A stretch of DNA of 64,000 bases from Plotosus lineatus (Eukaryota > Chordata > Actinopteri > Siluriformes > Plotosidae). Where the stretch lies: assembly GCA_024760905.1 (NCBI GenBank), contig CM045733.1, positions 14,267,501 to 14,331,500 of the forward strand. The letters are read 5' to 3'. Below are positions 45,010-56,290 of the stretch, one piece after another (the stretch's first letter is position 1; every line of letters starts with the position of its first letter). A program made the position numbers and the translations under genes. The notes under the pieces were generated by a model. It saw only the letters and a program-made list of their open reading frames with translations, searched no databases and was not told the origin of the DNA.

Positions 45010-45639
45010 CCTGAAACTGAAACTGATGTAGAGGTGGAAGTTCCAACAGCATACTTGCAAATCAACCAACAAAACACTCAAAAAGAGAAAATGGAGTATA
45101 GATGATTTGGTCACAGCCCAGAGTTGACCCGCAGTATTGGGGGAGGGGATTTCAGTGAGCCAATGTCAGAAACTGATGGCCAATTACACAAAATATCCAG
45201 AAGAAGTTACAGCCCTATAAAGGTAATACAAGGTTCTGTATCCTCTTTTCCTTATAATAATATACCATCTCTCTGTTTTTGTTCAATAAATGATTAGGAA
45301 AAAGTTATTTTACCTCAAGTATATCATCATTATCTGTAGGCACCGCATTAAAGAGAGTAAAAAGTTTATGTTGAACCTTATTTTGTTCCACATGGCTATC
45401 GTACATGCTGGCAGAGGAACCCTGAAAGTCATATTATTGTGTTAGTCCAACTAATGCCGGAGTTTTAAAGCACATGTAAACATTTTCATCTGCCTGAAAT
45501 CCTAATAAATTCACTTTATCAAAGTTAGTCGAGGAGTGCTGGAGAGATTTCTTTGTAGCTGAGCTTTTTATTGCGTATAACCTTGCTTACATCCTGTTGG
45601 TGCTCCGAAATTCTGATCCTGGGCTTTGAAACTGAAGTA
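45010..45639. other. No gene recognised
   Basis: Short spacer between MITEs; it may include further decayed Tigger sequence, but nothing is identifiable. Confidence 0.35.
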
Positions 45640-45934
45640 CAGTGGTGCCTCACCTTACAAAATTAATCCGTTCCAGAAGTGGTTTCGTAACCTGGATTTT
45701 TTGTAAATTGAGCTGCATTTTACATATAAAAGGCCTGATTCGTTCCAAGGCCCCCAATATTACCCTTAAACCCTTTAAAAATAATAAAAGTATATCTTTT
45801 AAGGCCTCCTTCTGCTTCAATATCGTACCGATGGTAGACGAGTTTAGCCATATTCCTTTGCGATATCACTCAACCGCATGCCACGAACCCGCTTCTTCTT
45901 TTCACTCGCACCGAGAATCACACACGCGCATGTG

Positions 45935-45970
<36 letters not shown>

Positions 45971-46462
45971 ACGTGTGTGGGCACGTGTGTGGGTACGTGT
46001 GTGTGTGTGCGTGCACGTGTGTGTGTTGACCATGTCTTCTTAGCAGAGTTATAATCTTACAAATGTTTATAAGGTTAAAAGCCTGAGCAAAAAATTAAAG
46101 TTGCAATGAGCACACTCGAAAAAACTCAAAAAACAACAGTAACTCTGTCCTTTACACGAAAAGCATCATGGGTATTGTGGAGATGCAGCTCCATAATAGC
46201 CAATGGGAGGGAGCTGTGTCATCCCTCCTAGCCAATGGGAGGCCAGCGGGGCAGGTGGTTGGGAGATAGCCAATGGGAGGCCAGTGGGGCGGGATGTTGG
46301 GAGATAGCCAATGGTAGAGCAACTCGCGCATTGTTTGAATTTTTGAGATGGTGCTTTCGTAACGTGAATTTGTTTCGTATCAGAGACGAAAATTTTAGGT
46401 AAATGCGTTTCGTAACCTGGATTTTTTTTTGTTTGTGACTTTCGTAAGGTGAGGTAACACTG
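45640..46462. mobile_element. 823-bp Tigger-like MITE with CCAAT tandem repeats
   Basis: Ends CAGTGGTGCCTCACCTTAC and (reverse complement) CAGTGTTACCTCACCTTAC, TA on both sides (45638-45639, 46463-46464). Inside: a GT-rich microsatellite (45931-46026) and four tandem AGCCAATGG units (CCAAT at 46200, 46232, 46270, 46308). Confidence 0.85.
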
Positions 46463-46644
46463 TAACAAAAAAGCAACATAATCAGGTGTAAACATAGCGA
46501 GGGGTTATTTCTAGAGATGTTCTTTTTGTTTTGCTTTTGGGGTTTTTTTTTTTTTGGATCAAAGAAGAAAGCTGTTGAAAGAGTTAAATATTTTAAAATG
46601 CATGGCCGGTAGGAAACCACAGAATAATGATCTGTTTAAAAAGT

Positions 46645-47085
46645 AGCTGATTACAGGGCCCGTGGAGCGATTTGAGAATGCGGGGGGGGGGGGGTGTTGT
46701 TGTCTAACTGAAAATGGGAGTTCATGCAGACAGAGAACGATGAGAGCATAGATCCACCCAAGTACACTATGTATGCATAGCCGATTTCCAGATGTTAGAT
46801 GTCAGGCGTATTCTGTGTGTACATATCATTTACTTATTTCAAAGTTCCAATCCAACCATGCCTCGGATCAATCAGATCCGAAAAAAGAAGGAATACTAGT
46901 ACCGATACATTCCTTAGAAGGCAGCCACTATATTACTATGTGCTTGGTGCATAAGCATTTACGGTACACAGTGTCCATGTAGGTTATACTAGGCTTGTAC
47001 AAACTACACATTTTAACATTTTTGAGATGTCAGTAGATATACTTAAAAAACTTCTTTGGGTTGAGAAAGTGTCCCCCCGGTTCCG
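46645..47085. repeat. Dispersed repeat shared with 16330-16735
   Basis: Shares GGAGCGATTTGA, GCAGCCACTATATTACTATG, TGCTTGGTGCATAAGCATTT and TTTTTGAGATGTCAGTAGA with the interior of the element at 15925-16945. Likely a truncated or rearranged relative. It includes poly-G at 46681-46693. Confidence 0.7.
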
Positions 47086-47089
47086 CAGC

Positions 47090-47445
47090 CTCTGGATTGG
47101 ACGAGCTACGCTGGATTTAACAGAAGCAAAATGGGAATCCTTTTGGGGCTTTTTACACCCGAGCCATAGTGACTCATCAGGCTGGTGCTTATCCCCGGGT
47201 TCTGTAGCGTAAAGCAACCAGGAATTCAACTCCACCTGCATGGGACGCTAGTCCATCACAGGTTACCTTCTCAGTATATTTTTACTGGTACCCATGTTCA
47301 CTGCTAGGTGAACAGAAGCACACTTGTGGTTGAGACCTTGCCCAGGGGTCTTAGCACAGTGGGGGTCTAACTGGGATTTGAACACACAACCTCCTGATCA
47401 TGAGCCCAGCACCCTAACCACTAAGCCACTGGCCTCAAACTAAAA
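47090..47445 (-). mobile_element. SINE-B, tRNA-derived, reverse orientation
   Basis: Right end (minus strand) has a tRNA-like head: A box TGGCTTAGTGG, a stem region with GGGCTCATGATCAGG (loop CTCATGA, a Met-like CAT) and B box TGTTCAAATCCCA. The body continues with CCCCTGGGCAAGGTCTCAAC (47332-47351) and TGATGGACTAGCGTCCCATG. It is unlike SINE-A. Confidence 0.65.
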
Positions 47446-48812
47446 ATGGGCATGATCAAGTGACCAAAATGGGCATGATCGAGTTTATTTCCCAGAATCT
47501 GAAGCATGGTAGAGTTAGATTTTTGTACAGCATATCTTATACAGCAGGTTTCTTAAAGTGACACTATATATTCAATGTAATACTGTATTTAAAAAGCTAG
47601 GTTAATAAAAAGCGATTTAATTAAAAACTGCTTCGGTTTAAGAAATATGAATAAAAACAGCCTTTAAATATCTTGTGATTTTATTGCATTCATTGATAAC
47701 ATTGATAAAGTGGAGACTAGCGTTAGGAGATCGAGTCACATTCTCTGAATAGTTGTTTAACTAAACAGTAAATACAGAGCAAGAGCACAGCACGACATAA
47801 CGGACATCATCTTCGTGCATAGCCATTGAGGACAGGCAAGTGATGTGAGACAACGAACACAGACTGGACAGATAAAATATCTTTTGTAGGATTAAATACA
47901 GAAATTAAATATCAGGAATCTGGACTTCGAAATTCGATCATTACCGATTATTTTAGAGCTCATTGGTACATAAGCATTAGTATGTCTTAGAAAAGCTGGT
48001 TGCTGGATTTGATTTAAATTACTGTATATCTGTTGAATGTGCCCATTCACTTAATGAGGAAACTAAATAAACATGAACTACAGACTTATCTCTTGGAAAT
48101 AAAACGGAATCGGCCATAACGTCTTTCTGAAACCATTTGCTTACTCCTGTACATGAATGTCAAAGACCCCTACACAGGGCAGCATGATATTAGTAAACAT
48201 TGCTATCCTTTTCATTTCTCTTGAAGCCATATGCCTTCTTATGTGTTTTTTTTTTTTTTTTTTTAATGAATCAGTGTTGCACTGTCTTGCAACAGTCTTG
48301 TTTTGATTTGTGTCTCTTTAAAATAACAAGAACAATGACAAGATGTAAACCAGGCGAATACGATAAACTAAACCCATGAGCTGGGGAGAGTTTTGAAGGA
48401 AATCTATGTAGTCAGTCAAAATAAACTGATCATGGAAGATCAAACACATGAGCTATTCTCTACTGAATGGACAACTTTGAGAGGTGATCGAAGATAAGTT
48501 TGCTAACCTTATTATAAGAGCGCTATTTGCTAAGTAGCCTATTAAACTGCAGACATTAGGACAAATTTATACAAAATAAAGCCCAAGTTAAAATGTGCAA
48601 GAAGAAAGCTCTGGGCTTCTACTTTTGAGTTTTTTGGGTGCAGTACACCCAAATGACAAGCAAACAACAACACCACCAACAACAACAACATTGCATGAGC
48701 TTCTTCACAGTCAGTCAAATAGGCTGTGGTAAGATATTTATAATAAAAATCACAAACAGGTTTACAGGACTAAATTGAATTCGTGGCTGCATCAATGCAC
48801 AGGCATTAGTAT
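47446..48812. other. No gene recognised
   Basis: About 1.4 kb of repeat-poor AT-rich sequence within the presumed ccdc136 intron. No coding exon found. Confidence 0.35.
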
Positions 48813-48981
48813 TTGATTTATGGGAGCAGTGGTGGCCTGGTGGTAAAGGTGCTGGATCACTGATCCTAAGGTTGGGGTTTCAAGCCCCACTCTCAACAGG
48901 TTGTCAATGCCCCCCATGCAGCGAACTGGATTATCAAAGGAAGGCCATGTCTCTGACTGTCTATGGTGTAAGGTTCATGTA

Positions 48982-50571
48982 CAAACCGGATTCCAAAGAG
49001 TTGGGACATTATACAAATTGTGAATGAAAACTGAATGCAATGATGCGGAAGTGTCAAATTTCAATATTTTTTTCCAAATAGAACATAGATAACAGGCAAA
49101 AAGTTGAAAAAAACTGAGAAAATGTATCATTTTAAGCGAAAAATATGTTGATTTTAAATTTCATGGTGTCAACAAATCTCAAAAAACTTGGGACAAGGAC
49201 ATTTCCACTACTGTGAGGGATCTGGTGGTCTGCAAACGTCTGAGGATCGAGGAGACAAGTTTCTCAAGTTTAGAAATAGGAACGTTGTCCCATTCTTGTC
49301 TAATACAGGCCTCAAACTGTTCAACTGTCTTGGGCCTTCTTTGTTGCACCTTCCTCTTTATGATGTGCCAAATGTTCTCTATAGGTGAAAGATCTGGACT
49401 GCAGGCTGGCCATTTCACTTCCCAGATCCTTTTCCTACGCAGCCATGATGTTGTAATTAATGCTGCATGTGGTCTGGCATTATCATGTTGAAAAATGTAA
49501 GGTCCTGTCTGAAAAAGACAACATCTGGATGGGAGCATATGCTGTTGTAGAACCTGAAAATACCTTTCTGCATTGACGGTGCCTTTCCAGATGTGCAAGC
49601 TGCCCATGCCACACGCACTCATGCAACCCCATATCATCACAGCTGCAGGCTTCTGACCTGAGCGCTGATAACAACTTGGATTGTTCTTGTCCTCTTTAGT
49701 CCGGATGACATGACATAGAACTTTGGTCTAACCACAGAACAGTTTTCCACTTTGTCACGCTCCATTTTAAATGACCCTTGGCCCAGAGAAAACACTTGCG
49801 CTTCTGGGTCCTGTTTAGAAATGGCTTTTTCTTTGTACTGTAGAGTTTCAGTTGGCAACGGCGGATGGCACGGTGGATTGTTTTCGCTGACAATGCTTTC
49901 TGGAAGTATTGCTGAGCCCATTCTATGATTTCCCTTACAGTAGCATTCCTGTTTGTGGTGCAGTGCCGTTTAAGGGTCCGAAGATCACGGGCATCCACTA
50001 TGGTTTTTCGGCCTTGAACCTTGCACACAGAGATTGTTCCAGGTTCTCTAAATCTTTGGATGATGTTTTGCACTGTAGATGACTTCAAACTCTTTGCAAT
50101 TTTTTTCTCTGGGAAACACCTTTTTGATTTTGCTCCACTATCTTTCTGTGCAACATTGGAGGAATTGGTGATCCTCTACCCATCTTCGCTTCTGAGAGAC
50201 ACTGCCACTCTGAGAAGCTCACACTAAAATGTAGTGACTTATACTCAGTCATGTGTCTAATGGACCTCGTTCGTGGTAATTGGTCTTCCAGCTGTTCGTT
50301 ATAAGTGCAATTGACTTTTCCAGCCTCTTATTGCTACCTGTTCCAACTTTTTGAGATTTGTTGACACCACGAAATTAAAAAATCAACACATTTTCCCCTT
50401 AAAATGATACATTTTCCCAGTTAAAACTTTTGACCCTATTATCTACGTTTTATTCAGAATAAAATATTGAAATTTGGCACTTTCACATCATCTCATCATC
50501 TCATCATTCCACATCATTCAGTTTTTATTCACAATTTGTATAGTGTGGCAACTTTTTTAGAATCTGGTTTG
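48982..50571 (-). mobile_element. 1590-bp Tc1-like transposon with ~215-bp inverted repeats
   Basis: Ends CAAACCGGATTCCAAAGAG and (reverse complement) CAAACCAGATTCTAAAAAAG; TA at 48980-48981 and 50572-50573 is the duplicated target. Inverted similarity extends ~215 bp inward on both sides (ATACAAATTGTGAATGAAAA/ATACAAATTGTGAATAAAAA, AAAATGTATCATTTTAAG, GTGTCAACAAATCTCAAAAA). This is a different Tc1 lineage from 30848-33457. Confidence 0.95.
49179..50182 (-). pseudogene. Tc1-like transposase, frameshifted
   Basis: Minus-strand transposase in two main frames. The N-terminal half (50088 downward) has VQNIIQRFREPGTISVCKV and GRKTIVDARDLRTLKRH (paired-type DNA-binding), RAIRRCQLKLYSTKKKP and an expected first-Asp region LWLDQSSM in which the usual DES/DET is changed to DQS. 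After a frameshift near 49690-49640 the C-terminal half has MIWGCMSACGMGSLHI, QHDNARPHAA (second Asp) and CSPDLSPIENIWHIIKRKV (Glu), ending at 49179. One frameshift plus an early stop near 50105 inactivate it. It is the most nearly intact transposase in the window. Confidence 0.88.
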
Positions 50572-51114
50572 TAAAAGAACCATTTTTGACCTTCAACAAG
50601 AGTAGCTGCACAGCTGTCAGCATGTTTTCGTCCTGCGATGGCCTGGCAAGATGTTCAAGGTGTACTCTGCCCTCGCCCAGAGTTGGCTAGGGTGGGCACC
50701 AGCCTCCCCATGACCCTAATTAGGATTAAACAGTTACAGAAAATAATTGAATGATGAAGAGTACTTGATTTATGACTCTATAGGTATTGGGGACACCATT
50801 AGACTTTTAAAGCACACAGACGGGGACAAATTGAGACAGAAGACATAAAGCCCACGATCAATATGTGTGAGAAGGTGACCAACTGATCAAGCTGAGACAC
50901 ACATTTGACCAACAATGAAGTGATCTGAACAACATAGATGCTGGGAGACAGAGTCTTCACTGATGACTGTTTTTGCAAACGTACAAACAGACGCATGTTT
51001 GCTTTGAACGACACACTGCAGAATGTTTCATTATCCAGCAACGTTAATACATCTAAACTAGGGATTGATTCATATCTTAATTAATTATCCATTTACCAGA
51101 TTTCAAACACATAC

Positions 51115-51249
51115 CTGGGTCTTCCTTCCTGCCAGCCGACCAAGCTCTGCCCTACAGCGTTGTAGCTCCGCCTCCAGCTCAGCTCGTTCCTTCTGACTGC
51201 TCTCATAAAGTCCTTGCAGCTCGACAAGTTCTCCTTTTAACCCTTCACA
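51115..51249 (-). CDS. ccdc136: ccdc136 coiled-coil exon (45 codons, phase 0-0)
   Basis: Acceptor GATTTTCAG|TGT and donor CCCAG|GTATGT bracket 135 bp with a single open frame: CEGLKGELVELQGLYESSQK, then ERAELEAELQRCRAELGRLA and GRKTQ. It is an uninterrupted heptad pattern with Leu at a/d positions. The motif EL-x2-L-x-LYxSSQKExxEL is the signature of the repeated coiled-coil segments of CCDC136, a vesicle/acrosomal membrane protein in mammals. It follows the exon at 51422-51656 after a 172-bp intron that holds a GA repeat. Position upstream of flnc on the same strand repeats mammalian gene order. Confidence 0.8.
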
Positions 51250-51305
51250 CTGAAAATCAAAGATGGTGGTGTAAACAGTCATAAAAGGCAGACACAGAGA
51301 GACAC

Positions 51306-51385
51306 AGAGAGAGAGAGAGAGAGAGAGAGAGCAAGAGAGAGAGAGCAAGAGAGAGAGAGAGCAAGAGAGAGAGAGAGAGAGAGAG
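51306..51385. repeat. (GA)n repeat within ccdc136 intron
   Basis: About 80 bp of GA with GCAAGA interruptions, filling half of the short intron between two exons. Confidence 0.95.
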
Positions 51386-51421
51386 TACTTAAGGACATAT
51401 TTGCACTCAGATGAACTATAC

Positions 51422-51656
51422 CTCTCTCTGGACGTAGGAAGCCCTTTCTTCAGCCTGTTTTAGCAGGTCTCGGAGAGTGAACACCTCAGAAAGTTCTTCA
51501 CTCCTCTCCTCAGGAATCATAGCTTTGCCCTCACACAAGTTCTTCTGGAGACATGAGTCCAGCTGATGAGTCGTCTGTTCCATCTGCAATATGCTCATGT
51601 AGACTTCAGCCTTTACTGCCTGCTCCCCGTCTTCTTTCTGAACATCCTTCTCTTCT
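51422..51656 (-). CDS. ccdc136: ccdc136 exon (78 codons plus split base)
   Basis: Acceptor GCTATTTCAG|AGAAGAG and donor AGAGAG|GTATAG bracket 235 bp. The first base completes the AG/A Arg codon of the preceding exon, and the frame then runs open: EEKDVQKEDGEQAVKAEVYM, a region of lower coil content (TTHQLDSCLQKN, IPEERSEELSEV), then FTLRDLLKQAEERASYVQRE with renewed heptads. This mirrors human CCDC136, where a non-coil linker precedes a 'LRQQLRDAEEQ' coil. The exon ends at phase 0, matching the next exon. A further AG two bases downstream of the acceptor is possible but breaks the frame. Confidence 0.8.
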
Positions 51657-51810
51657 CTGAAATAGCAAAGGAGGCCACTGAGCAGCTGTATAGGGCACTT
51701 ATAGAAGAGGCTAACTAGTAGGGTACAATATGATAATTTATATTATTTACTTCAAAAACTTCAGTTCTTTACAGTACACAAATCAATTCATATAAATAGA
51801 AAGATAATAT

Positions 51811-52148
51811 CCACCCATTCATTTTGTGAACCGCTTAATCCTACTTAGGGTGACAGGGAAGCTGGCACCCATCTCAGCTGACTCTAGGAGAGGGCAGAGT
51901 ACACCCTGAACAACTCACAAGGCCATCGCAGGGCAGAAACATGCTAACGGCCATGCAGCTACTCTTGATGAAAGTCAGTAATGGTTCTTTTACATAAACC
52001 TCTCACCATAGACAGTGACAGACATGGCCGGCCATTGATAGCACAGTTTCCTGCACTGGGGGGACAGTGACAACCTGTTGAGTGTGGGACGTGAACCCTC
52101 AACCTTGGGGTCAGTGATCCAGCACCTTACCCCCAGGCCACCACTGCA
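51811..52148 (-). mobile_element. SINE-A copy, tail T1, A1 head (left arm of inverted pair)
   Basis: Reverse copy within the ccdc136 intron: T1 tail CATTTTGTGAACCGC, body, head ending in CCCCCAGGCCACCACTGC. Confidence 0.87.
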
Positions 52149-52223
52149 CATAAAGGTAATAATAGATCAATATGATATCCTATGGCAATGTAATTTTACA
52201 TATATTATCAATGTTGATTGACA

Positions 52224-52542
52224 GGCTCGATGGTTAAGGTGCTAGCTTACTGATCCGAAAGTCGGAGGTTCGAGTCCCATTATCACCAAGTTGTGAGTGC
52301 AGCTAAGCGGGTTGTCAAAGGACAGCCATGTCTCTCACTGTCTGTGGTGAGAGGCAGGTAAAAGAACCACTGTTGACTTTCGTTAAGATTGGACCAGTGG
52401 AATTGTCCTAGTTTGTTTCTGTCTGGCGATGGTCTGGCATGTCTTCCAGGATGTACCCTGCCCTCGCCCAGAGTTGGCTGAGATGGGCACCAGCCGCCTC
52501 GCAGCCCTAATTAGAATTAAGCGGTTCAGAAAATAAATGAGT
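52224..52542 (+). mobile_element. Old SINE-A copy, tail T1 (right arm of inverted pair)
   Basis: Forward copy with a divergent head (GATGGTTAAGGTGCTAGCTT; B box GGTTCGAGTCC), body CATGTCTCTCACTGTCTGTG, tail CCCTAATTAGAATTAAGCGG. Confidence 0.85.
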
Positions 52543-53080
52543 GCACAGTATCCAAGAAACCTCCAAGATTTTAAAGATACAGTTTTTGTTTAGTAAAGAA
52601 AGAGAGGCACTGGTGAAGTCTACTGTTATCCCAACCCCAACTTGAACACTATGAATTTGAAGAACTCCATGTGTGGTTTCAGTAATACAGAGCTTCGCCA
52701 CACACAGCTCAAAGATTATTGATTGTTGGCAATGTTAGGAGGCCACCCAGTTCCCCTGATCATGCTCATTTCTAAGGCTAAATTAAATCACATGTTTGTG
52801 CTTACCAGCCCCAAACTCTTGAAAGGTCTAATGTTGCTAATTGACAGGGGTCAGTCTGTTAAATCAACATCATCCCTGGCAGCCTTCAGAAATTACTTCT
52901 AAGTGTGTAAAAATAATAATGGCCACTGGTTGGATGATGTCATCTTTAACGCTTCAACTCCAGCAGGACCATATGGTCCTCTTTCAAAAATGCTAATAAC
53001 TACTACATGTATTGTACTCAGTGCTGCTCAAGTGTTCTATACTTGTTGTGGTGTCATCGTTTATTTGTATTTGATCGTTA
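52543..53080. other. ccdc136 intron, no exon seen
   Basis: Unremarkable intronic sequence between SINE copies. Confidence 0.4.
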
Positions 53081-53084
53081 CTTA

Positions 53085-53392
53085 TACATTTATCATTCAT
53101 TCATTCATTCATTTATTCTTTGTCAAATCACTTACTTCTATTAGGAAAAAGTTGCCAAATCATTGCAGAGCCACCAAGACACTTTCATTCACATTCACAC
53201 CTAGGGGCAATTTGGAACAGCCACTTAGCCTAATGTGTGAGACTTTGGACTGTCGGAGAACACCAGTAGACCCAGAAAAAACCCACACAAGCACAGGGAG
53301 AACAAGCAAATTCCATACAGAAACTTGTGAGACTCGAAAACATAACCATTTTGCCATGAGGTAAATGTGCTGAGCACTAAGGCACCTTTCCA
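53085..53392 (-). mobile_element. SINE-D copy, reverse
   Basis: CATTCATT repeats, then CACATTCACACCTAGGGG, GGAACAGCCACTTAGCC, TTTGGACTGTCGGAGAAC, GGGAGAACAAGCAAATTCC and a partial head. Confidence 0.75.
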
Positions 53393-54428
53393 CCTCTACT
53401 TTTATATTTACATCTACAAACCGAAACAGTACTTTTACTTAAGCCAGGATATTGGAGATTTTCTACCACTGACCACAAATAATTTGATGCAGCAAACACA
53501 CATTTCTTTGGAGTACTGAAAGTCCCAACTACCAGAAATGAGTGCTTAACATGGTCACTTTGAAAGATGCCCTGCAGCGGTTTGAAGAGATGTTCAGGGT
53601 ACACCACACCACCAGCCTCCCCTTGACCCTCGTAGCAAATAACTAAGTGCGGAGGTTGAAAGATTAATACTTCTGAATATTTAGGAATGATGAAAAATAA
53701 TACAACTTCTGTTCTGTAGCTGTCAGCAAACTTTGTGTGGAAATAACATCAGAATTCATTCATTTGGTTATTCTACACTTCGTTCTCTTAAACAAACAGA
53801 TAAATAGGAACTGAGGACTGGGGGAAATGTAATGGTGTAATGGAAAATATTTCTTTTTCGAAGGTACTCCTTTCTACAGCAAAGAAAAAAAGGTCAAAAC
53901 AATCATTCAAGAGTGATTGTAGACAGTTTCAAAAGTCCCTCATGGCTCCCCATATGCATTACATCCCGGATGAGAGACACTGTTTAGTGTCTTATGTCTT
54001 TGTGGTAAGTGCTTTGACAGAACTGTATAAAGGAATTCGTCTCCTTGTTGTCGGACACATAATGTATTTAAACCCAATTGTTTTTGCTTCGTAACACAAG
54101 ACCATTCTGAGTGAAACCAAAACAGCTATTAGTTAAACGTCTCTTCGCATGTATAAAATATGGATATCAAAACAAGAGCAGATTTTGTACTTTATTTGTT
54201 ATGGTAGTTAACATGAGATAATACTGGAGAAGTAGTGAAAAGATTCTAAAATCATAATAACACATTTATTCATCATTTTCACCTCTAAAACTAGCTAGAT
54301 AATTAGCAAGCTACCAGCCTGACAATATGACTCATGGTAATAAAAATTCCTGACCCCTGTCGGTAAAGCTTCCAGGCTAAATAAAACATCCTGGCAGTAT
54401 TACTAAGATGGAGTTCTTGAAATAAATA
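53393..54428. other. ccdc136 intron, no exon seen
   Basis: About 1 kb of AT-rich intronic DNA. A short T1-like scrap occurs near 53575-53650 (TTCAGGGTACACCACACC). Confidence 0.4.
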
Positions 54429-55219
54429 CTGTGATTTGCGGGCCATAAGGTGCAATATCAGCGAACGATGATTGAATATATCATTTTCATACATAAGGCG
54501 CACCACATTATAAGGCGTGTCAAGCAAAACAAAAGTCAGATAACTGAAACGTTATTCAACTCATTCACAATAACTCTCAACATTGTTCAGGTGAAACAAT
54601 ATAAAACAACAAACTCACTTTTTCAGTTCATTCCTCTTCTGCAAATCCATCAAATTATTTATCTTCAGCGTCTGAGTTTAACAGTTGTGCAAGTTGGATA
54701 TGAACCCAGGGAGCCTCTAATTTACGACCTGTTGACATCAATATCTAGCGGTTGGAGTTCTTTGGTTGATCCACCCGAAATGATGGTAAGCTGTGAATTA
54801 GTTTGCTTCACTTGGGTTTTGACAGTATCAGTGAGATGGGCGCATGGAGTCCAGATCAATAGAGACGGAGATTAGGTGGAAAAAGTCTTCCGGTCTTGTG
54901 ATGCAAACTTCTCTCAGCCACTAATGTGGTACTCAGCGAGTCACCTGACTACGACAGCAGTAATACCGGTAACATAAAGCCCAGATCCCTCTAACTTACG
55001 ACCTGTTTACACCAACTAGTGGTTGGAGTACTTTGGTTAATCCACAGGAATGATGGTAAACTGTGAATTAGTTCGCTTCACTTGGGTTTTGACGGGGTCA
55101 GTGAGATGGAGTCACGTGGCCCCATCCATATACAAGGCGCACCAGATTATAAGGCGCACCGTCAACCTTTTTGAAAATTAAAGGATTTTAAGTGCGCTTT
55201 ACGGTCCGAAAAAATACAG
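54429..55219. mobile_element. ~790-bp MITE with GCGCACC ends and internal duplication
   Basis: Left CTGTGATTTGCGGGCCATAA; right (reverse complement) CTGTATTTTTTCGGACCG. Subterminal AAGGCGCACCA repeats are present. Two internal direct repeats (~54703-54845 and ~54985-55110) share CTGTGAATTAGTT, TTTGCTTCACTTGGGTTTTG-like sequence and GACCTGTTGACA/GACCTGTTTACA. TA flanks the left end only. Confidence 0.65.
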
Positions 55220-55796
55220 TGTTCATAATCTTGAGCAGCAAATTTTCTAGCTAGCTAATCATGTGAATATTACCTGTTAATATTAATAATATAACATTAT
55301 TGTGTAATGGTCGTGTATAATTCATGTTGTTGTATGCAACTAGGTAGCTTACAAAAGTGAACTTGGTGGGAATTTGAATAATTTTTTTAATTCTAAAAAA
55401 ACAAAACAACAAAAAACAGCTAATTAGGTTAAGTATCACTAACATTACATGATGCTTTTGTGCAAACTTTCGAAAGGGCAATAATATTACATAGAATGGC
55501 TGTGCCTGAACTTATATCAATCATCTGCATTTATAAATAAGGCATAACCATTTTCCCCAAATTAAAAAACAAAGCCTATCTGTAAGATACAATGATTTAC
55601 TACCAGAAAAAAACAGTGATCACTGGCAATGAAGGGAGAGATGATGGGTGCAATTATTATAAAGTTGCGAAATAATAAAATTCTGAAAAGATTTTCAGAA
55701 AACTCAGATTTTAGTTCTCGTGGGTTTTCATCATTTTCCGGCGACCTGATCTCTGTGATGGTTTGATTGTCATCATCGCCACTCACCTGTCTCTCT
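55220..55796 (-). other. ccdc136 intron next to exon donor
   Basis: AT-rich intronic DNA between the MITE and the exon donor at 55796-55795. Confidence 0.6.
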
Positions 55797-55904
55797 GCTG
55801 TTCCAGCAGCTGTAGTTTCTCAGCCAGATGCTGGTTGTCATTTCTCAGAGTCTGACACTCGTCCATCAAGGAGCGACATTTATCCTTCAGCTGGCCCAGT
55901 TCTC
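55797..55904 (-). CDS. ccdc136: ccdc136 coiled-coil exon (most upstream one recognised)
   Basis: Acceptor CAACTGAACAG|GAG and donor GACAG|GTGAGT bracket 108 bp. The only open frame starts with two bases of a split codon: ELGQLKDKCRSLMDECQTLR, then NDNQHLAEKLQLLEQQRD and AG, which joins the next exon's A to give Arg. It aligns in pattern with the human CCDC136 segment containing LREL-type coil, LNEEYRALQ and SLTGQLADLE. The protein is a long, mostly coiled-coil membrane-anchored scaffold. The preceding exon must end with one base of a codon (phase 1); I could not find it in 55905-64000. Confidence 0.8.
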
Positions 55905-56290
55905 CTGTTCAGTTGAATCAGAGGCACAATACATAAAAACAGAAATTGATTTAAAAATTGCAAATAATTGACTTTGTTTACATTAAACTGATGGTGAAAG
56001 ACAAAAAATTCTAGAATTTTAGTTGAGTACAGTAGAATATGCAGGATGTCGTCATATAAGTGCAATCATATTGACAGGGTTGTATCACATAATGTGTGTA
56101 CTATATAGTATTGTAGTTCTGTATTGTATGGCAGGATAAATATGGTATAGTGTGGTATAATGCAGTATATTATACAATATAATGGCATAACAAAATAGTA
56201 TTGTATACTATAAAGTCATATGAAATGATGGTGTAGATCCTGTCCATAAGGTACAGAGTATCATACATTATTCAACTAGATATGAAAAAA
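55905..56290. other. ccdc136 intron, AT-rich
   Basis: TATAGTA-like low-complexity sequence around 56095-56230; no exon. Confidence 0.5.

Larger units (their letters stand above)
48813..50774 (+). mobile_element. SINE-A copy, tail T1, A1 head, split by a Tc1 element
   Basis: Head and body at 48823-48981 (TGGCCTGGTGGTAAAGG), then after the Tc1 insertion the copy resumes at 50572 (AAAGAACCATTTTTGACC) and ends at ~50764 with the T1 tail. TTGATTTATG flanks the whole (48813-48822, 50765-50774). The SINE therefore landed first and the DNA transposon second. Confidence 0.93.
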
